Source of the DNA: Ulva prolifera | Lineage: Eukaryota > Chlorophyta > Ulvophyceae > Ulvales > Ulvaceae | Reading direction: 5' to 3' | Length of the DNA: 64,000 bases | NCBI GenBank assembly: GCA_023078555.1 | Contig: CM041204.1 | Span: forward strand, 3,006,430-3,070,429 | Shown here: positions 1-11,358 of the stretch, in pieces | How the letters are laid out: every line of letters starts with the position of its first letter | Numbering within the stretch: the first letter of the stretch is position 1 | Notes under the pieces: generated by a model | Told to the model about the DNA's origin: nothing | The model's database searches: none | What the model saw: the letters and a program-made list of their open reading frames with translations, nothing else | Made by a program: the position numbers and the translations under genes

Positions 1-900
1 ATGCTCTCAGTACCGGATACTTAAGTTTAATATTGTATACAGTGTTTCGTGTAGACTAGCTGTGGTGAAGTGTCAAGGTGTTTTGCGAGTATTGAAATGC
101 CAATGCTTCACAGGTCACCGATTCCATCGACACTAGAAACTTCACGAAAACTGACCAAAGCACGAAACGTACTATTCGGCTCGTCTGGTACGGGCCGTCG
201 TCTTAATGCGTTTCCGCTGTCGTTTGATCCTGTTGAACGGACCGTATGTCGACATGTTCGCCGATCACACACGGTTTGCCTGACCAGGCGACGTTCTTCC
301 GTGGTGAAATCATTGGTTGATGATTTCTGCCTAATAGCAGTCTATGGGTGCTATACCGTGTACTGATTCCTAGCAGCGCCTGCAACGTACGCTAATTTCA
401 CACGTGCAGACCCGTTCCGAGGCGTTAAATATCTGACAGATGCACACTGACTTTATTGCCTAAATGCAGGCTAACCTTTCAGGCACCACAAGCGGAGCAG
501 GATACTCGTCTGCATCGAAACCGAACCGAGTCCATGAGCAGCCGTCGTCCCATGAGCAGCGCACTAATCAAGATGTTTCTGTATCTTTTGCTTTGTGCCG
601 GACAGAACACGCCAGTTGTCCCTGGACGATGCAGCGTGCCGCGGGGAACGAGGCTGTGCGTTAGGTGCACTGTCTCGCAGCAGTGAACTGTGCGTTGGTG
701 TCCAGTGGACACCAATTGTCACAGTTGAGCATCACCCCGTGTCATCATTATGTGGCTGCACAATATCGCATATTCGACACACCGCCGGTCAATGCCGTTG
801 ACGTACGTATCGTGCAGTCACATGGCATCGGCCGGCGGTGTGATCACAATTTTTTTTCCGGCGGATGCTCCCCGCCCTTGCGGGTAGAGCGGATCCGCCA
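1..900. other. No gene recognised
   Basis: Only short overlapping open frames on both strands, none with a recognisable domain and none continuing into a neighbour. No RNA gene or clear repeat was seen. Confidence 0.6.
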
Positions 901-940
901 TTACAAAGCCATCCGTTAGCACAGAGCTATAAAGGCAAGT

Positions 941-1101
941 CGCCCTTAATACAATGGCAAAGAAGGGCCTCCCTTGGTGCCGCCCTTGTGTAGAGTCATG
1001 CCGCCCTTAATTAGGCTTCAAAAAGTGCCACCCTAAATAAGGGCGAAATCTAAGGGCGACAGTAAGGGCGACATGTCACTTTCCAAGGGCGAAATAAGGG
1101 C
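941..1101. repeat. Cluster of inverted CGCCCTT / AAGGGCG heptamers
   Basis: Three CGCCCTT copies (about 941, 982, 1002) are followed by five AAGGGCG copies (about 1039, 1052, 1064, 1085, 1095), so the block is roughly an inverted repeat of short hyphenated units. It ends within about ten bases of the point where similarity to the LRR family begins. It could be the end of a mobile element or the scar of the rearrangement that truncated copy 1. Confidence 0.6.
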
Positions 1102-1107
1102 GGGGGT

Positions 1108-1480
1108 AGGTACAGACGATGCGCTCAGCGCCCTCACGTCCCTGTACTTCAGAGGTTCAGAGGAGGATGAGGGCCTGGTACGCCGCCTTGCGGCGCAGCC
1201 GCTGCCGGTGCTACAGGAGCTGACTCTGGCACTGTATGACCCCTTCTCCGAAGCTGAGGACCTGGCACGCTACGCCGGCTCGCTGCCAGCGTTGAGGCAC
1301 CTGACGGTGAATTTCTTGCGCTCTCCGCCTAAGGATTACAACAACAGTCGCCACTGCAGCGACAGTGCGGACCATCCGAGAAACGCTGCGTTGAGGAGCC
1401 TGGGTCATGCCGAAAAGAGCCTCAAGCAGGCGGCCGCGAGTGCAGGGTTCGAGTTGTCGATGACCAACAATCTCGTCTGA
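1108..1480 (+). pseudogene. BTB-LRR family copy 1, 3' relic
   Basis: Only the last part of the second exon survives. The frame keeps the final two leucine-rich repeats (LPVLQELTLALYDPF and LPALRHLTVNF), an acidic, polar stretch, and the C-terminal helix ending in AGFELSM before a TGA stop. No BTB-like exon lies upstream. Similarity to the other copies starts at about 1108, immediately after the heptamer cluster. The open frame begins at 1073, but its first dozen residues come from the repeat, so that ATG is not credible as the gene start. I call it a 5'-truncated relic. Confidence 0.75.
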
Positions 1481-4220
1481 CCCATTGCGCGATGAGCCGT
1501 CCTGCTGCCGCATGCGGTGTGCTTCCCCCTTCCAGTCCTCCTGTCCCCCGGCCCACCGGAACCCTGCAGCGTTTCCGTGTGCCATCTTGTCGTGCTGGAC
1601 AGACCTGACTGCATGATCCGCTGGCATAACGCACGAGTGCTCCGCAGCTCGAGGTCCCACTTGCTCTTACCCTCATGCACAGATGTGTGAGTGCGTGATG
1701 TGTTCTGCGTGTTGGTCTGTAAGCACTGCGGCAGCACCCGGTGATCAGTCGTCGCTACAGTGCCACCTGCCAGCAGCTCGCCGCGCATTATGCATGTTGC
1801 CGTGGCTGTTGCAAGTGCGACGCAATCGTCCTCCTCATTGCCATCCCGTACTGTGGCGTGAGTTCGCAGCTTATACCCGGGGACCGTGCGTGGCCTGGCG
1901 CTTTGGTTGTGCACACCCCTCTCCTGATGTGCCGAAGGCGAGCTGTTACGCATGCTGCACTGCAGGACAAGCCAGGCGGCACCGCGGCAACGCGCCGAAG
2001 TCAGGCCTGTGAGTTTCCATTGATGAACAGAGGCAGTGGCAGTCTTGAAGCTCTTGAAGCTCTTTGGCAAGCCTGAGGGATGGGCTGTGAGCCCGCAGCG
2101 CGTGGCCGCTTCAGCCTCGCATCCGCATTACGCTTTCCGATCCACCTCAGCGCCCGGTGTATGTGTTACAAGGACAAAGCAAGCGAGGCAGGTAGCACCG
2201 CAAGCAAGAACCACCTGAGCGCCCGGTGTGTCTCTGGCCATGGACTCGACTGATGCACCTGCACGCTAGTGTCTGCCTCGGTCTGATGCTTTCCATCACG
2301 GCCTCGCGTGTGAAACTCGGGTAAATGACCCCAGCATTGGCACAAAACATGTGCTTCGCCTGAGTCCAAATTCACGCCAGTGTCTCCGAGCTGCTGCCAG
2401 GAGCGCTCCACAGTACACATGCTGTGGCGCAGGGGTGGGCGGCATGCTGCGTGCTGTGCATGCTCGCCACATGCGCCGGTGGTATCGGTGCTTTACTGTG
2501 TACCCGTGTCCTATGTTCTGCAGTATCGGACTCTTGCGTGGCTGCGATGTGCATGGAACATGCAATCTTGTGCTTGTGGAGAGGGTCTCAGACGGGCTGC
2601 TGTGCTGTTGCGATTACTCCTGGGTGCCCACCGTGTCTGCCGCTGCGGCGCCTGCCCTTGCCTCATCTGTCAGTGGCGGTCAATGACGCCGCAGAATCAT
2701 GTGCGCCAATGCCGCCTGTGGCCGCCCGCGCGGCCACACGCTCAACTGCCCATGCCTGCACTGCTTTGGCACACGGCGCTGCGGCAAGGTACACCATCGT
2801 AGACAATTTGGCATCCTGGAAGTTGTTCTGGGTCGATAGACGTTTTGAGTGCTTCGCAGAGGTGGCGACGCTGTCGCTCGTGTTCCCCGTGGGCATGATC
2901 GAGCCCCGAGTGCCTGCTCCCCTGCCATGGTGAAGTCACGCATTGATACAGCTGTAGCGTGCAGGTACAGCCACATCGAGCGAGCCGATCTCCGGTCCGG
3001 TTGCAGTGCTGCAGCCCAACATCAAAAGGGGCCGCTCGGGAGGCACGTGGCTAGGCTTTTAGCTCTCAGATCTGGAGTGTGACAAGCAGCAGCACCGAGA
3101 CTGACAAGCAGCACTGCACTGTGAAGCTTCAGTTTCACCCTCTGGAGGTGGGCAGGTCAGAAGCCACTGCGAACCTCAGAGTGTGCCACTGTGAACCTCA
3201 GAGTGTGCTTGGGAGGTCTCTCCGGTTGCCACTTGCTGCTTTCGGGCCGTGGTGTCGATGCCCAACCGCAGCTGTGGCAGTAATGCACTCCGAGGAGACA
3301 GCTCAATCAGATCCCTTGTACAGCTCGCCTGCGAGCTAAACTGTGTGACGTGGCCATGTAATCTCGACTGGCAGCAGCTGTTTGTCTTATTTATTTATTG
3401 TTCGAGTTCCTCGAGATTGCGGCCGGCTGGGGCTGAGGCGTAGCTGAGTGAGGTGAGCGGCGTGGTCTCTGCAGCTGACTTCTAGGCATGGAGCCCTTGT
3501 ATCTGTTGGCAGCGCTACACCATGTGCACACGCGTTGCTGGCAAGACACTGGGGCAGCTGTGCCAGGTTGCGGCTCGCAACGTGCAGCTGCTTACACGAG
3601 GTACTGTGTCTTGCCGCTCTGTTGCGCTGAGAAGCTTATGTTCGATCCTATGCTAAAGTGCCGTTTCATGAACTGCCTGAGCACTCGCTCTAGCAGGCCG
3701 CAACCTCGACCCCGGACTATGTGCTGGTGTAGCTTCGTCGATGGGCGTATGCAATCTGCATGCGTGCGCTTTTGTCCCTCCCTCCATTCGTGCGCACATG
3801 GCATGCACTGCAAGGACAGAGTAGAAGGGGCAGCGCCGAAACCACATTGGAACACAGCAGCAGCGGATGATAGCAGACACGGCCTGTCAAACAAAGACTG
3901 GCAGTGGGCCTGGTTCATGTCATTGCAACACATCGACTGCCCAGCCGAATTGGAGCACACCTTTCACAGGACCGCAGTCTGGCAAGGCTTGTGCGGCAGG
4001 GAGCAACGGGCTTGGCTGTACAGGCTTTGGCTACAATATATGCTACGCGCAATATGTGTGAGGTGCTCCCGCCGCGTGCATCATGCATCGGGTAATACCG
4101 AGGTAGCTGCTGTACACCACCGCCGTGTGCGGTGGCATGGGTGTGTTGGCGTGTGTGTGTGGTTACAAAGGACAGAGGCCGGGCAGCGAGCCGTTGCCAG
4201 GAATACACACGCAAATCCAC
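1481..4220. other. Intergenic; family 3' flank then no recognised gene
   Basis: The first 180 bases resemble the 3' flank of copy 2 (8925-9115), including a stretch ending in a gagtgctc-type motif, so the downstream flank was duplicated with the gene. Beyond that I see only unsupported frames. The longest is a Cys-rich plus-strand frame at 3488-4276 of 262 codons that matches nothing I recognise and has no codon-level support. Confidence 0.5.
2162..2200 (-). repeat. Dispersed repeat with CTTTGTCCTTGTAA core
   Basis: Read on the minus strand this 39 bp stretch matches 6084-6120 at almost every position, including GGTGCTACCTGCCTCGCT followed by the CTTTGTCCTTGTAA core. A shorter related copy is at 52251-52275. 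Confidence 0.6.
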
Positions 4221-5016
4221 TCACGCAGTCATGGCACCAGGCCGGGCACGAGCACGTACCACAGCTCGGCCGGTGATGCCAGCCAAAGAGTGAAGCCCCG
4301 CACGGAGCACAAGAGCATTCCCCTTGCACAACGCCACACTCAACCGGCGCAGAGCATTCGTCACAAACAAAGCACGGTTCACCTTACCACACCGAGACGC
4401 AACCTCCGCCAGCCGATTCAAGTGATTCATGGCAGGCCGTCCCATTGGCCAAGCGACCATGCGTCTCATGCGATAACGTCACAAAACTATACGCATCAGG
4501 GTCGTACAAACGATAATCATTGCGTTTCTGCACGTCCCGTGTCTCCGCAGCACCCCCATCCTCCCGGGCTGCTCGGCCGCAGTAGGTACCGGCACAGGGG
4601 TTCACAACCGACACATCCCCTATGCACAAAGCGTCACCTGGCGGCATGAACATGATGTCCCCCAGTTTCTCATGGGCCACCGCCCTGAACACCTGCGCCA
4701 GCGCCGTCGCCTGCGCGGCAGCGGCCTGCTCCCCAGGCCCCGCCGGATCCCGGCCACCCGGCGCCGCTGCCGCCGCCGGGGCCGCAGCCTGCACTGCATC
4801 CTGCGCGTGGCGCCCCATCTGGGCGCTGTGTCCAGCATCGGCGTCAGCGGCCGGAGCAGGCGTAGGTGCCGGTGCCGCGTCCGCGCGCGCGGCCGGCGGC
4901 GGCGGGGGGGGCTGCAGGTATCGGCTCCGCGGGCAAGGTCGCCCCGCGCGAAGGGCCCGTGATCTGGGAGGCGGGCTGGGGCGGAGCAGGGGGGGGCGGG
5001 CCCAACGGGCGAGCAT
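4221..5016 (-). mobile_element. Truncated retroelement C-terminal domain, frameshifted
   Basis: An open frame from 5016 has an Ala/Pro-rich linker and then, from about 4662, the pattern GDIMF...IGDVSVVNP...KRNDY...FVTLSHETHGRL. This matches the plus-strand frame at 46570-47046. After a frameshift near 4450 the similarity continues in another frame (NHLNRLAEVA, then RRLSVALCKGNA) to a stop at 4221. Conserved D, K and E/T positions of this kind occur at the C-terminal end of many algal and protist non-LTR reverse transcriptases; that assignment is from memory of the family. No reverse transcriptase domain is present, so it is a 5'-truncated dead copy. Confidence 0.55.
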
Positions 5017-5154
5017 GGATCTGCCTCGGAGCGGCCGCGAGCCGCGCGCGGACGAACGGCGCTGTGCGCGGGTGGCGTGTGTGTTGTGTCTTCATGCATG
5101 AGTGCACTCATGCATGCCCATGGGCATGGTGGGCAGTGCTCTACAGACCGATCG

Positions 5155-5360
5155 GTTTCCCGACAAAAATTGAAAACAAGGCGAAAAAACCGATGGCCAG
5201 CGAAGCGAGCCATCGGTTTACCCGTCAAGCCACAGGGGGGCTGGCGGGCGAAGCCCGCCAGCCGCCACCGAGGCATGGCGGGAACCCCGACAGAATTCCG
5301 ACAGCTCGGCGGGCCTGGTCAAGACTCGGGAGTCCCGACAGCTTGTCGGGCCTGGTCCGG
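5155..5360. repeat. Hairpin-rich block
   Basis: Contains AACCGATGGC...GCCATCGGTT (5188-5219), GGCTGGCGGGC-GAA-GCCCGCCAGCC (5239-5263, 11 bp arms, 3 nt loop) and two CCGACAGCT...GGGCCTGGTC copies (about 5299 and 5335), the second itself a hairpin. A related block with GGCGGGAAACGCCGACA and ATCGGTTTTCCCGCC lies at 5915-6025. Dense GC hairpins of this type resemble dispersed repeats of some green algal organelle genomes. Confidence 0.55.
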
Positions 5361-6083
5361 CCAGAAGAACACTAAACGGAATGAACTATTGCTGACATTG
5401 GTGTTGCCTGTTGCTTGAGCGTTGCGAGAATGACCTTGCATAACTTCGGGTTTACCGGCCGAGTGCCCAAGCGCACAGCTGATCATGATAATCATAATAA
5501 TGCTTCATCATCAGCTGCCAAAGACAGGAACGAAGCCGGTTGTTCGAGAAGAGTAGCTGCGGATGGCTCTGTCGTTCGGTAAAGGTTGTCTGATACCAAA
5601 GTGCACGCACGCCAGCTTGAGTTTCCATGCATGGGTGGAATACGAAGTACGATCACAAATTAGTGAATGGGAGAAGACAAAAACGAAGGCGTGGTCAACA
5701 ATTCTCACCAGTGGCACTGTACGATATGTGACTCTTGTAAGAACAGCGACTTTACGAAGTACAAGCTTGTTAAGTAGTTCAACTAGTTCAAAGATGCGCA
5801 CAAAGATGCGCACAGAGTTGTGCCGCACCCATTCTTTAATTGATTAAACTTCGTGCAATAATCAGTTTGCAAATGCTGTAATGCAAATGACCCCGAAATT
5901 TGGTTTGAACACCCCCGACAGATTGCCACAGCGTTGGCGGGAAACGCCGACATCTACCAACCGTCTTGGAGGGGGCAGCCCGACCAAAACAAGGGTTTGG
6001 CATCGGTTTTCCCGCCAAGAAAAAACCCAACTGTAGAGCACTGATGGTGGCCCTGTGAGTATATACTCAGGATATATCCTGAG
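5361..6083. other. AT-richer stretch, no recognised gene
   Basis: This stretch is visibly less GC-rich than its surroundings. A 94-codon plus frame (5563-5847) and its antisense partner show no known domain. Hairpin fragments related to 5155-5360 recur at 5915-6025. Confidence 0.4.
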
Positions 6084-6120
6084 GTGCTACCTGCCTCGCT
6101 GACTTTGTCCTTGTAATCAC
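6084..6120 (+). repeat. Dispersed repeat with CTTTGTCCTTGTAA core
   Basis: Near-identical inverted partner of 2162-2200. It lies about 460 bases upstream of the copy 2 start codon. Confidence 0.6.
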
Positions 6121-6575
6121 GGGACAAGTGCCTTGGGTGGGTATGTTTCCATACTGTTTGCATGCGATATAGCATTTTTCCTCGCAAGGATTTCACCGGT
6201 GCGGCTGAAAGTGAAGAAGACTGCGGAGGGCTTGCATGCACATCGGCCATGCATATGCCACGCTCGACACCCGCCCGTGGATCCGGGGTGCGTGTGTGTG
6301 AGGCTGCTGCAGTGGCCGTGTCTTTGTGACCGCTGGTCCGGGAGACATTGATCTGCCATATTAGCATGCTCTTGCTCTGTGATATCTATGCTCACGTGGA
6401 AGTACGCGCTGTGGGTGCATGAAATTTGGCGTGCATGTGAATCCATTGTGTGCAGTTCTGATCGTGGAACGCGTGAACACTGCATGAAACGTCATCTTCA
6501 AGTACGTAAGGTCAAAGTGTGTATATATTGAATCTATCTCGAGATTGAATGCACCTGAGGCTTGAACCGATGACA

Positions 6576-8924
6576 ATGCCAGGCTCTGACCACCCAGTTC
6601 ACTTGTCGGGCTCAGCGCCCTTTGGTATCCATCGCGGCCAAATTTTCTTCTACGATGTCATTGAATTTAATGCAATGTCTCGGAGCAGCGTCTTGTCCTG
6701 TGTCGCCGAAGGTGGCGGTGAAGCCAAGCTGCCGAGCTCCGTCACAGTCTCCGACTTCAGGAAGTGGCTGACCGCTGTGACAGACAGCGACGCCGTGTTT
6801 CGATGCAGATCTTTCGCATCGATGTGCACCATTATCAAGGTCAGGCCTGCTTCCTGTTGCCCCCACGACCATCGACGGCACGAGCTCTTCACATGCTGGC
6901 GACAATGCTGTGTAATTGATAAACGCGGCCGTCCTCCGACCGCTACCAACCTCTTCTGCCATATTGGCTACCAGAGTGATGTTTTATCATGAATGTGCAC
7001 GCTGCTGGTCGCGGATGCTGTAGACGACGTGCTCATGGATGAATGGGTCAACATTGCCGCGATGGGACTGGTGAAGCATACGCTGTCATCGTGCTCAGAC
7101 TCGATCAAACAAGACATCTTAGAAGGCTTGTATCTGCTTTCATATCAACTGCAGCACAGACTCTTGGTTGCAGCTGCTTTCGATCCAAGGCAGCTTGACG
7201 ACTTGTTGTGCTTCTTTCCCACTTGCATCCATTCCGTATTGCTTGCTGCAATGATCACACCAGAAAGGCTCTTCGGGATGCCAGTCATGTCCACATCGTG
7301 CCCTGCGCTAAAGGTTCTCGCATCCCTGCAAGCTCCTATCCTGGCGTTCCATGTCTACAATGCCACAACCACTCAGCGCGGTGCTCAACATGAGATCGGG
7401 TCAGAGGGCTGGTTGTGTCTGAAACAAGTCTTGCAACAGCACTCGGGTCTGACAAGCCTTCTTCTGTCGCCAGCAACCAGCACTACCATCTCAAAGGATC
7501 ACCTATTACCAGACATTGCCACTCTCACCTCACTGCGCTCCCTTGACCTCAAAGGCTGCGTGATTCACCCCGAGGACAGCTCAGCAGCTCTGAGATCAAC
7601 TCTCGAAGCGCTGCCTCAGCTGCGTGCCCTCAAGCTCAGACTTTCACAGAAGCTCAAGGACTCATCTAAGAAACGCCGGCGAGATGCCGACACAGAACCA
7701 CCGCTCCCCCACTGCCTGGCTGCCATTCTCTCGGCAGTCACTGCCCTTACCTGCCTCTACGTCCGGATTCATCAAGTGGACTCTCAAGAAGGCTGTGCCC
7801 ACATCACAGCGGATTCCCCGCTGTGCATGCCGCAACTTGTTCAGCTGACAGCCATTTTTGACAATGATGTCCCGAGCACCTTGTGGTGTGGCGTAGGATC
7901 CTCCGGAGGACTCAGGCTTGACGTTAAACTGGCCGCCTCATTTTTCAGCCGTCTCACTGCTCCCCTCACCAGCCTCACCCTCGGCGAGGAGGGCCTGCAA
8001 AGGCCTCAGCCCGTGTTGCCCGCAGCTGCACTCGACGTGGGGCTCCTCCTCCGCAGCCTGGCAGCCTTCACGCAGCTGCGCTGCCTCAGCGCCACACTCC
8101 CTACAGACGAGCGCGGCTGCCACAGCATCTGTGACACACTGACCCCAGCCCTGCCCGGCGTGATCGCAGCTCTGCACCAGCCCCTCAGCCTCTCCATCTC
8201 TGCGGACTCTTCTGTTGTGCAGAGCATCGTGCCGCTGCTGGCCGTGACCACGCTGACGCAGCTTCACCTGAGCTCGCTGCGATTGAACGGCGAGTTTGCA
8301 CCAGCGATGCCAGCGTTCCTGCAAAGTTTGAGCCAGTGCAAGCTGCAAGACCTCCGCCTGCACTTCCAGGAAGGACCGGACGCAGGCCCAGGCATGGCGG
8401 GCCTGAGCTCGCTGACGGCGCTGACGACGCTGCACCTCTATGGCTGGAGCTGCATGGCCACCCGGGCCGACTGCCAGGCACTTGCAGCCATGGCACGCCT
8501 GAAGGAGCTGTGTCTGTCCAACGAGGACGGTTACTTCAAGGAGCTGCCGGAATCCATCACCTCTCTGCATGCCCTCAGCGCCCTCACGGCCCTCACCGCG
8601 TTGTCCTCACAGACCGACGAACTGCTAGCAAGCCGCCTGTCTGTGCAGCCGCTGCCGGCGCTGCAGGAGCTGACTCTGGCGCTGTGGGACCCCTTCCCGG
8701 GCGTCCGCGAGCTCGCAGCCTACGCCGGCTCGCTGCCAGCACTGAGGCGCTTGACCGTGCATCTCTGGCGTTCCTCACGTGACTTTGACTATGCATGCTA
8801 CAGTCACGGCATTGCAAAGCACCCGCTGGACTCTGCCGCAGGGCGCTCGCGAGATGCCAAGAAGCGCCTCGAGAATGCAGCCGCGGGTGCCGTGGAATTA
8901 TCGGTGGTAGAGAATTACTACTGA
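6576..8924 (+). CDS. BTB/SKP1-like leucine-rich repeat protein, copy 2
   Basis: Exon 1 is 6576-6839 (88 codons) and the second exon frame runs 7008-8924 (638 codons plus stop). I chose the ATG at 6576 because every sister copy begins M-P-G here; in-frame ATGs at 6570 and 6549 are alternatives. Exon 1 gives a BTB-like core (IFFYDV, MSRSSVLSCVAEGGG, LP, DFRKWL). Exon 2 opens with VADAVDDVLMDEW, completing the fold. Then come a helical linker, a basic KKRRRD patch, about twelve LRR units (for example LTSLRSLDLKGC, FTQLRCLSATLP, LPALQELTLAL) and the terminal helix. Anomaly: the usual CAG acceptor before GTCGCGGATG reads CTG, and nearby AGs give a stop or wrong frame, so normal splicing is doubtful although the frame is intact. 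Confidence 0.7.
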
Positions 8925-9560
8925 TGCTCTCGATTGGGCATGCCTTACCCTTGCACACGGTGCGCCTCTCCCTTCCGTTCCTCCTTTCGTCCGCCGCAGC
9001 GATGTACTTCTTTCCTGCAGCTCTCCTGTGTGCCATCCTGTCAGCTGTACCGACCTGACCGCATGCTCTGCTGGAAATGCATGAGTGCTCTGCGGCTGTC
9101 GCCGTGGGCGCTTGCACCGCCCCAAAAGAGAGCGCGGTGCGTCCTGTATGGTGGTGTGCTGTCGGCGCAGCAGCATATCGACCTGTGATCATTCCTGACT
9201 GAAATGTCACCGGCAGGCTTCTCTTTGTACAACATGCATGATAACCGAGCTGCTGCAGGCCTAGCGCTGCGCTTGTGCACGATTCGCCCGCGCCGCATCC
9301 TCCTGATGGGCTGTATTGCTGCCGGCATGTGTGCTGTGCTGCGCTAAGCCTGGCTGCCAGCCGCTGCCACACGTCCAGCAGAATGCATGCTCACATTGCC
9401 TGTCGTACACACCAACATAACGTGCAGCGCCATGCTCGGGATGGCCATGTGACCACAGCAGAACCCATGGGCTAGGCGCCACAGCGGCCTGTTGGGTGTG
9501 GGGCAGGCCTTCCTTGAGACAAACCATTGGATTGGCATGCAGAGAATTCAAGTCCACAGC
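8925..9560. repeat. Copy 2 3' flank, duplicated elsewhere
   Basis: No gene. The segment is a diverged relative of 17690-18210 and, in its first part, of 1481-1660. Shared stretches include a GCGACCTGTGATCA-type block, CAGCCGCTGCCAC and CAGCAGxATGCATGC. It is best read as the 3' untranslated and flanking part of a duplicated unit. Confidence 0.5.
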
Positions 9561-11358
9561 AGAGCGCACATGAGTTGACTGCGGAAGAGGGAGGGTAGCG
9601 ATGTGGGAGCAGCAACTGTCTAACAGAGATTCGCAGCCGTCAGTAGGGTAGGCAAGTCCAGTAGAGTAGGCATGTCCGAGGCTGGCAGCAGCACTGCACG
9701 CGGCAGGTGTTCAGCACACACACGGGCATCATGCTGGCACAATCCCGGACGCAGCTTTGTTTGACCTCTCATGACCCCAGTTGTTGCGTGTTGTAGTCCC
9801 AGCGCAAGGATATCGTGAGTGACATGTTCGCCATGGAGAGTGCTCTTGTGCATGCATTGATGAAAGTTTTCTCCGTGTTGTGTTGATGTCGTCGGCAGCA
9901 TGTCTTTCAACGGCCAGTTGAATCTGAAGTGCAGCCCTGCTTGTTGCGCAGCAAGCAGGGCACCAGGATTGCTGCAGACCTGGTGCTCTGCCCGTGCGCA
10001 GCGAAATGTCACCGCTCGCTGTGTCCTCCTCGCCGGCCACACTCTGGCATGGGCGCTGCCGTTCCTGCTGTTCTGCGTCCGATTGCTGTAATTACCGCAC
10101 GCCGCATTCATCTTCCAGTCGCATGCACGACAGATCTGCCTTGCCCGCGGGCAACACTTGTGGCAACACCCCACAGCACGTGCAGCACCTTGCTGTGGAC
10201 GGCCGCCGTATCAATGCATTTGCACTGCATACGCCCCGGTCACACTCCCCGTCGACGATCTCGGATGCAGCTGAAACGCCGCCGCGTCATTGTATGCAGA
10301 ATTTGCATTTTGCTGTCGTAAGCGCCAGCGTCCAGATGCCTACAACATATGAGTGCTGACTGACCAAAAGTCGCCCCTGTGCACAGGATGGCATACCGAC
10401 GTTGGCTGAGTCACACAAGCCGTGTCCTGAGAGAGTAAAGTGGCTCGCCGCTGACATCACACATGCCTTGAGGTTGCACCTCCGCGCTTCAGTCAACAGC
10501 GTCATGTGATCACCATGGCAATGGCCGTGAGACAAGTACCACCTTTGAAACAGGGAGCACCTCAACAACACATCTGCCGACCCAGTGCAATGCGCCCATG
10601 CTACAAGCTGCATGCATGTGTTCCAGGGAACAAGCACCCGGCCGACCCCATGCGTGTACGTACGTCTAGATGCCATGTGAAGCACAGCACAACCCCGAGG
10701 CTATCAGTGAAGATTCTTGGATTGATAAATACTTTTCAACCTGGCAGAGTTTCTCAGGCTGCATATGCTGAGCTTGAGCAAACACCCAATTGGTCTTGCA
10801 AGACCAAGTAAATCTGATCTGGAATGTTAGTGCAAACATCATGCACCAGGCGCAGGCAGCTGCCTGAGAATAAACTGGCTAGCCACGTTATTGGACAACA
10901 TGAGGTGCCAGCATCTACGTTCTGCTCACAGCCGATGACGCGCCATGGATGTCGGATTGTGAAAGAAGCAGGTGCAACATACACAGTTGCAGAGGACGTT
11001 CGTCGCAGCAACGCATGGGAGCGTTCTGAAGTGCATCTAAGTTGCTGCTGCACTCACAAGCCAGCTACTGGTCACCCGCACATACCAGGACTGCTGATTG
11101 ATGTCGGCTTTGAGCTCACGCAGGTTGTGTCGTGCGGCGCACACAGACTCATGCAGTCATGCACCCCACGCCGCAGGCCTTCATCCTGGCGTGCGTGCAC
11201 TCCCACTCAGTCTGCTGGAGAGCTTCTGAGCGCAGCAGCCCCCGCCTCCCCCTCCCATGTAAATGTCTGGCAGTCCAATGATATGACCGCTGTACCACTG
11301 GACTGCCACAGGGTGTCACATACGTTATGTGACACAACATATAATATTGGGTGGTACA
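9561..11358. other. Intergenic, no recognised gene
   Basis: Short frames only. Near the right end are two successive hairpins: TGGCAGTCCA / TGGACTGCCA (11268-11277 and 11299-11308) and GTGTCACATA-CGT-TATGTGACAC (11313-11335). They sit just outside the inverted-repeat element that starts at about 11359. Confidence 0.5.

Noticed and set aside
3488-4276. 262-codon plus-strand frame, Cys-rich
   Set aside because: No recognisable domain, no paralogue in the window and several competing frames over the same bases; probably chance in GC-rich DNA.
5563-5847. 94-codon plus frame in AT-richer DNA
   Set aside because: No similarity recognised and the antisense strand is open too; not enough to call a gene.
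7938-8570. 210-codon minus-strand frame opposite copy 2 (similar ones opposite copies 3, 6, 7, 8 and 10)
   Set aside because: Leu/Ala-rich LRR codons leave the antisense strand open; the frames recur at equivalent places in each copy as shadows of the LRR coding strand.
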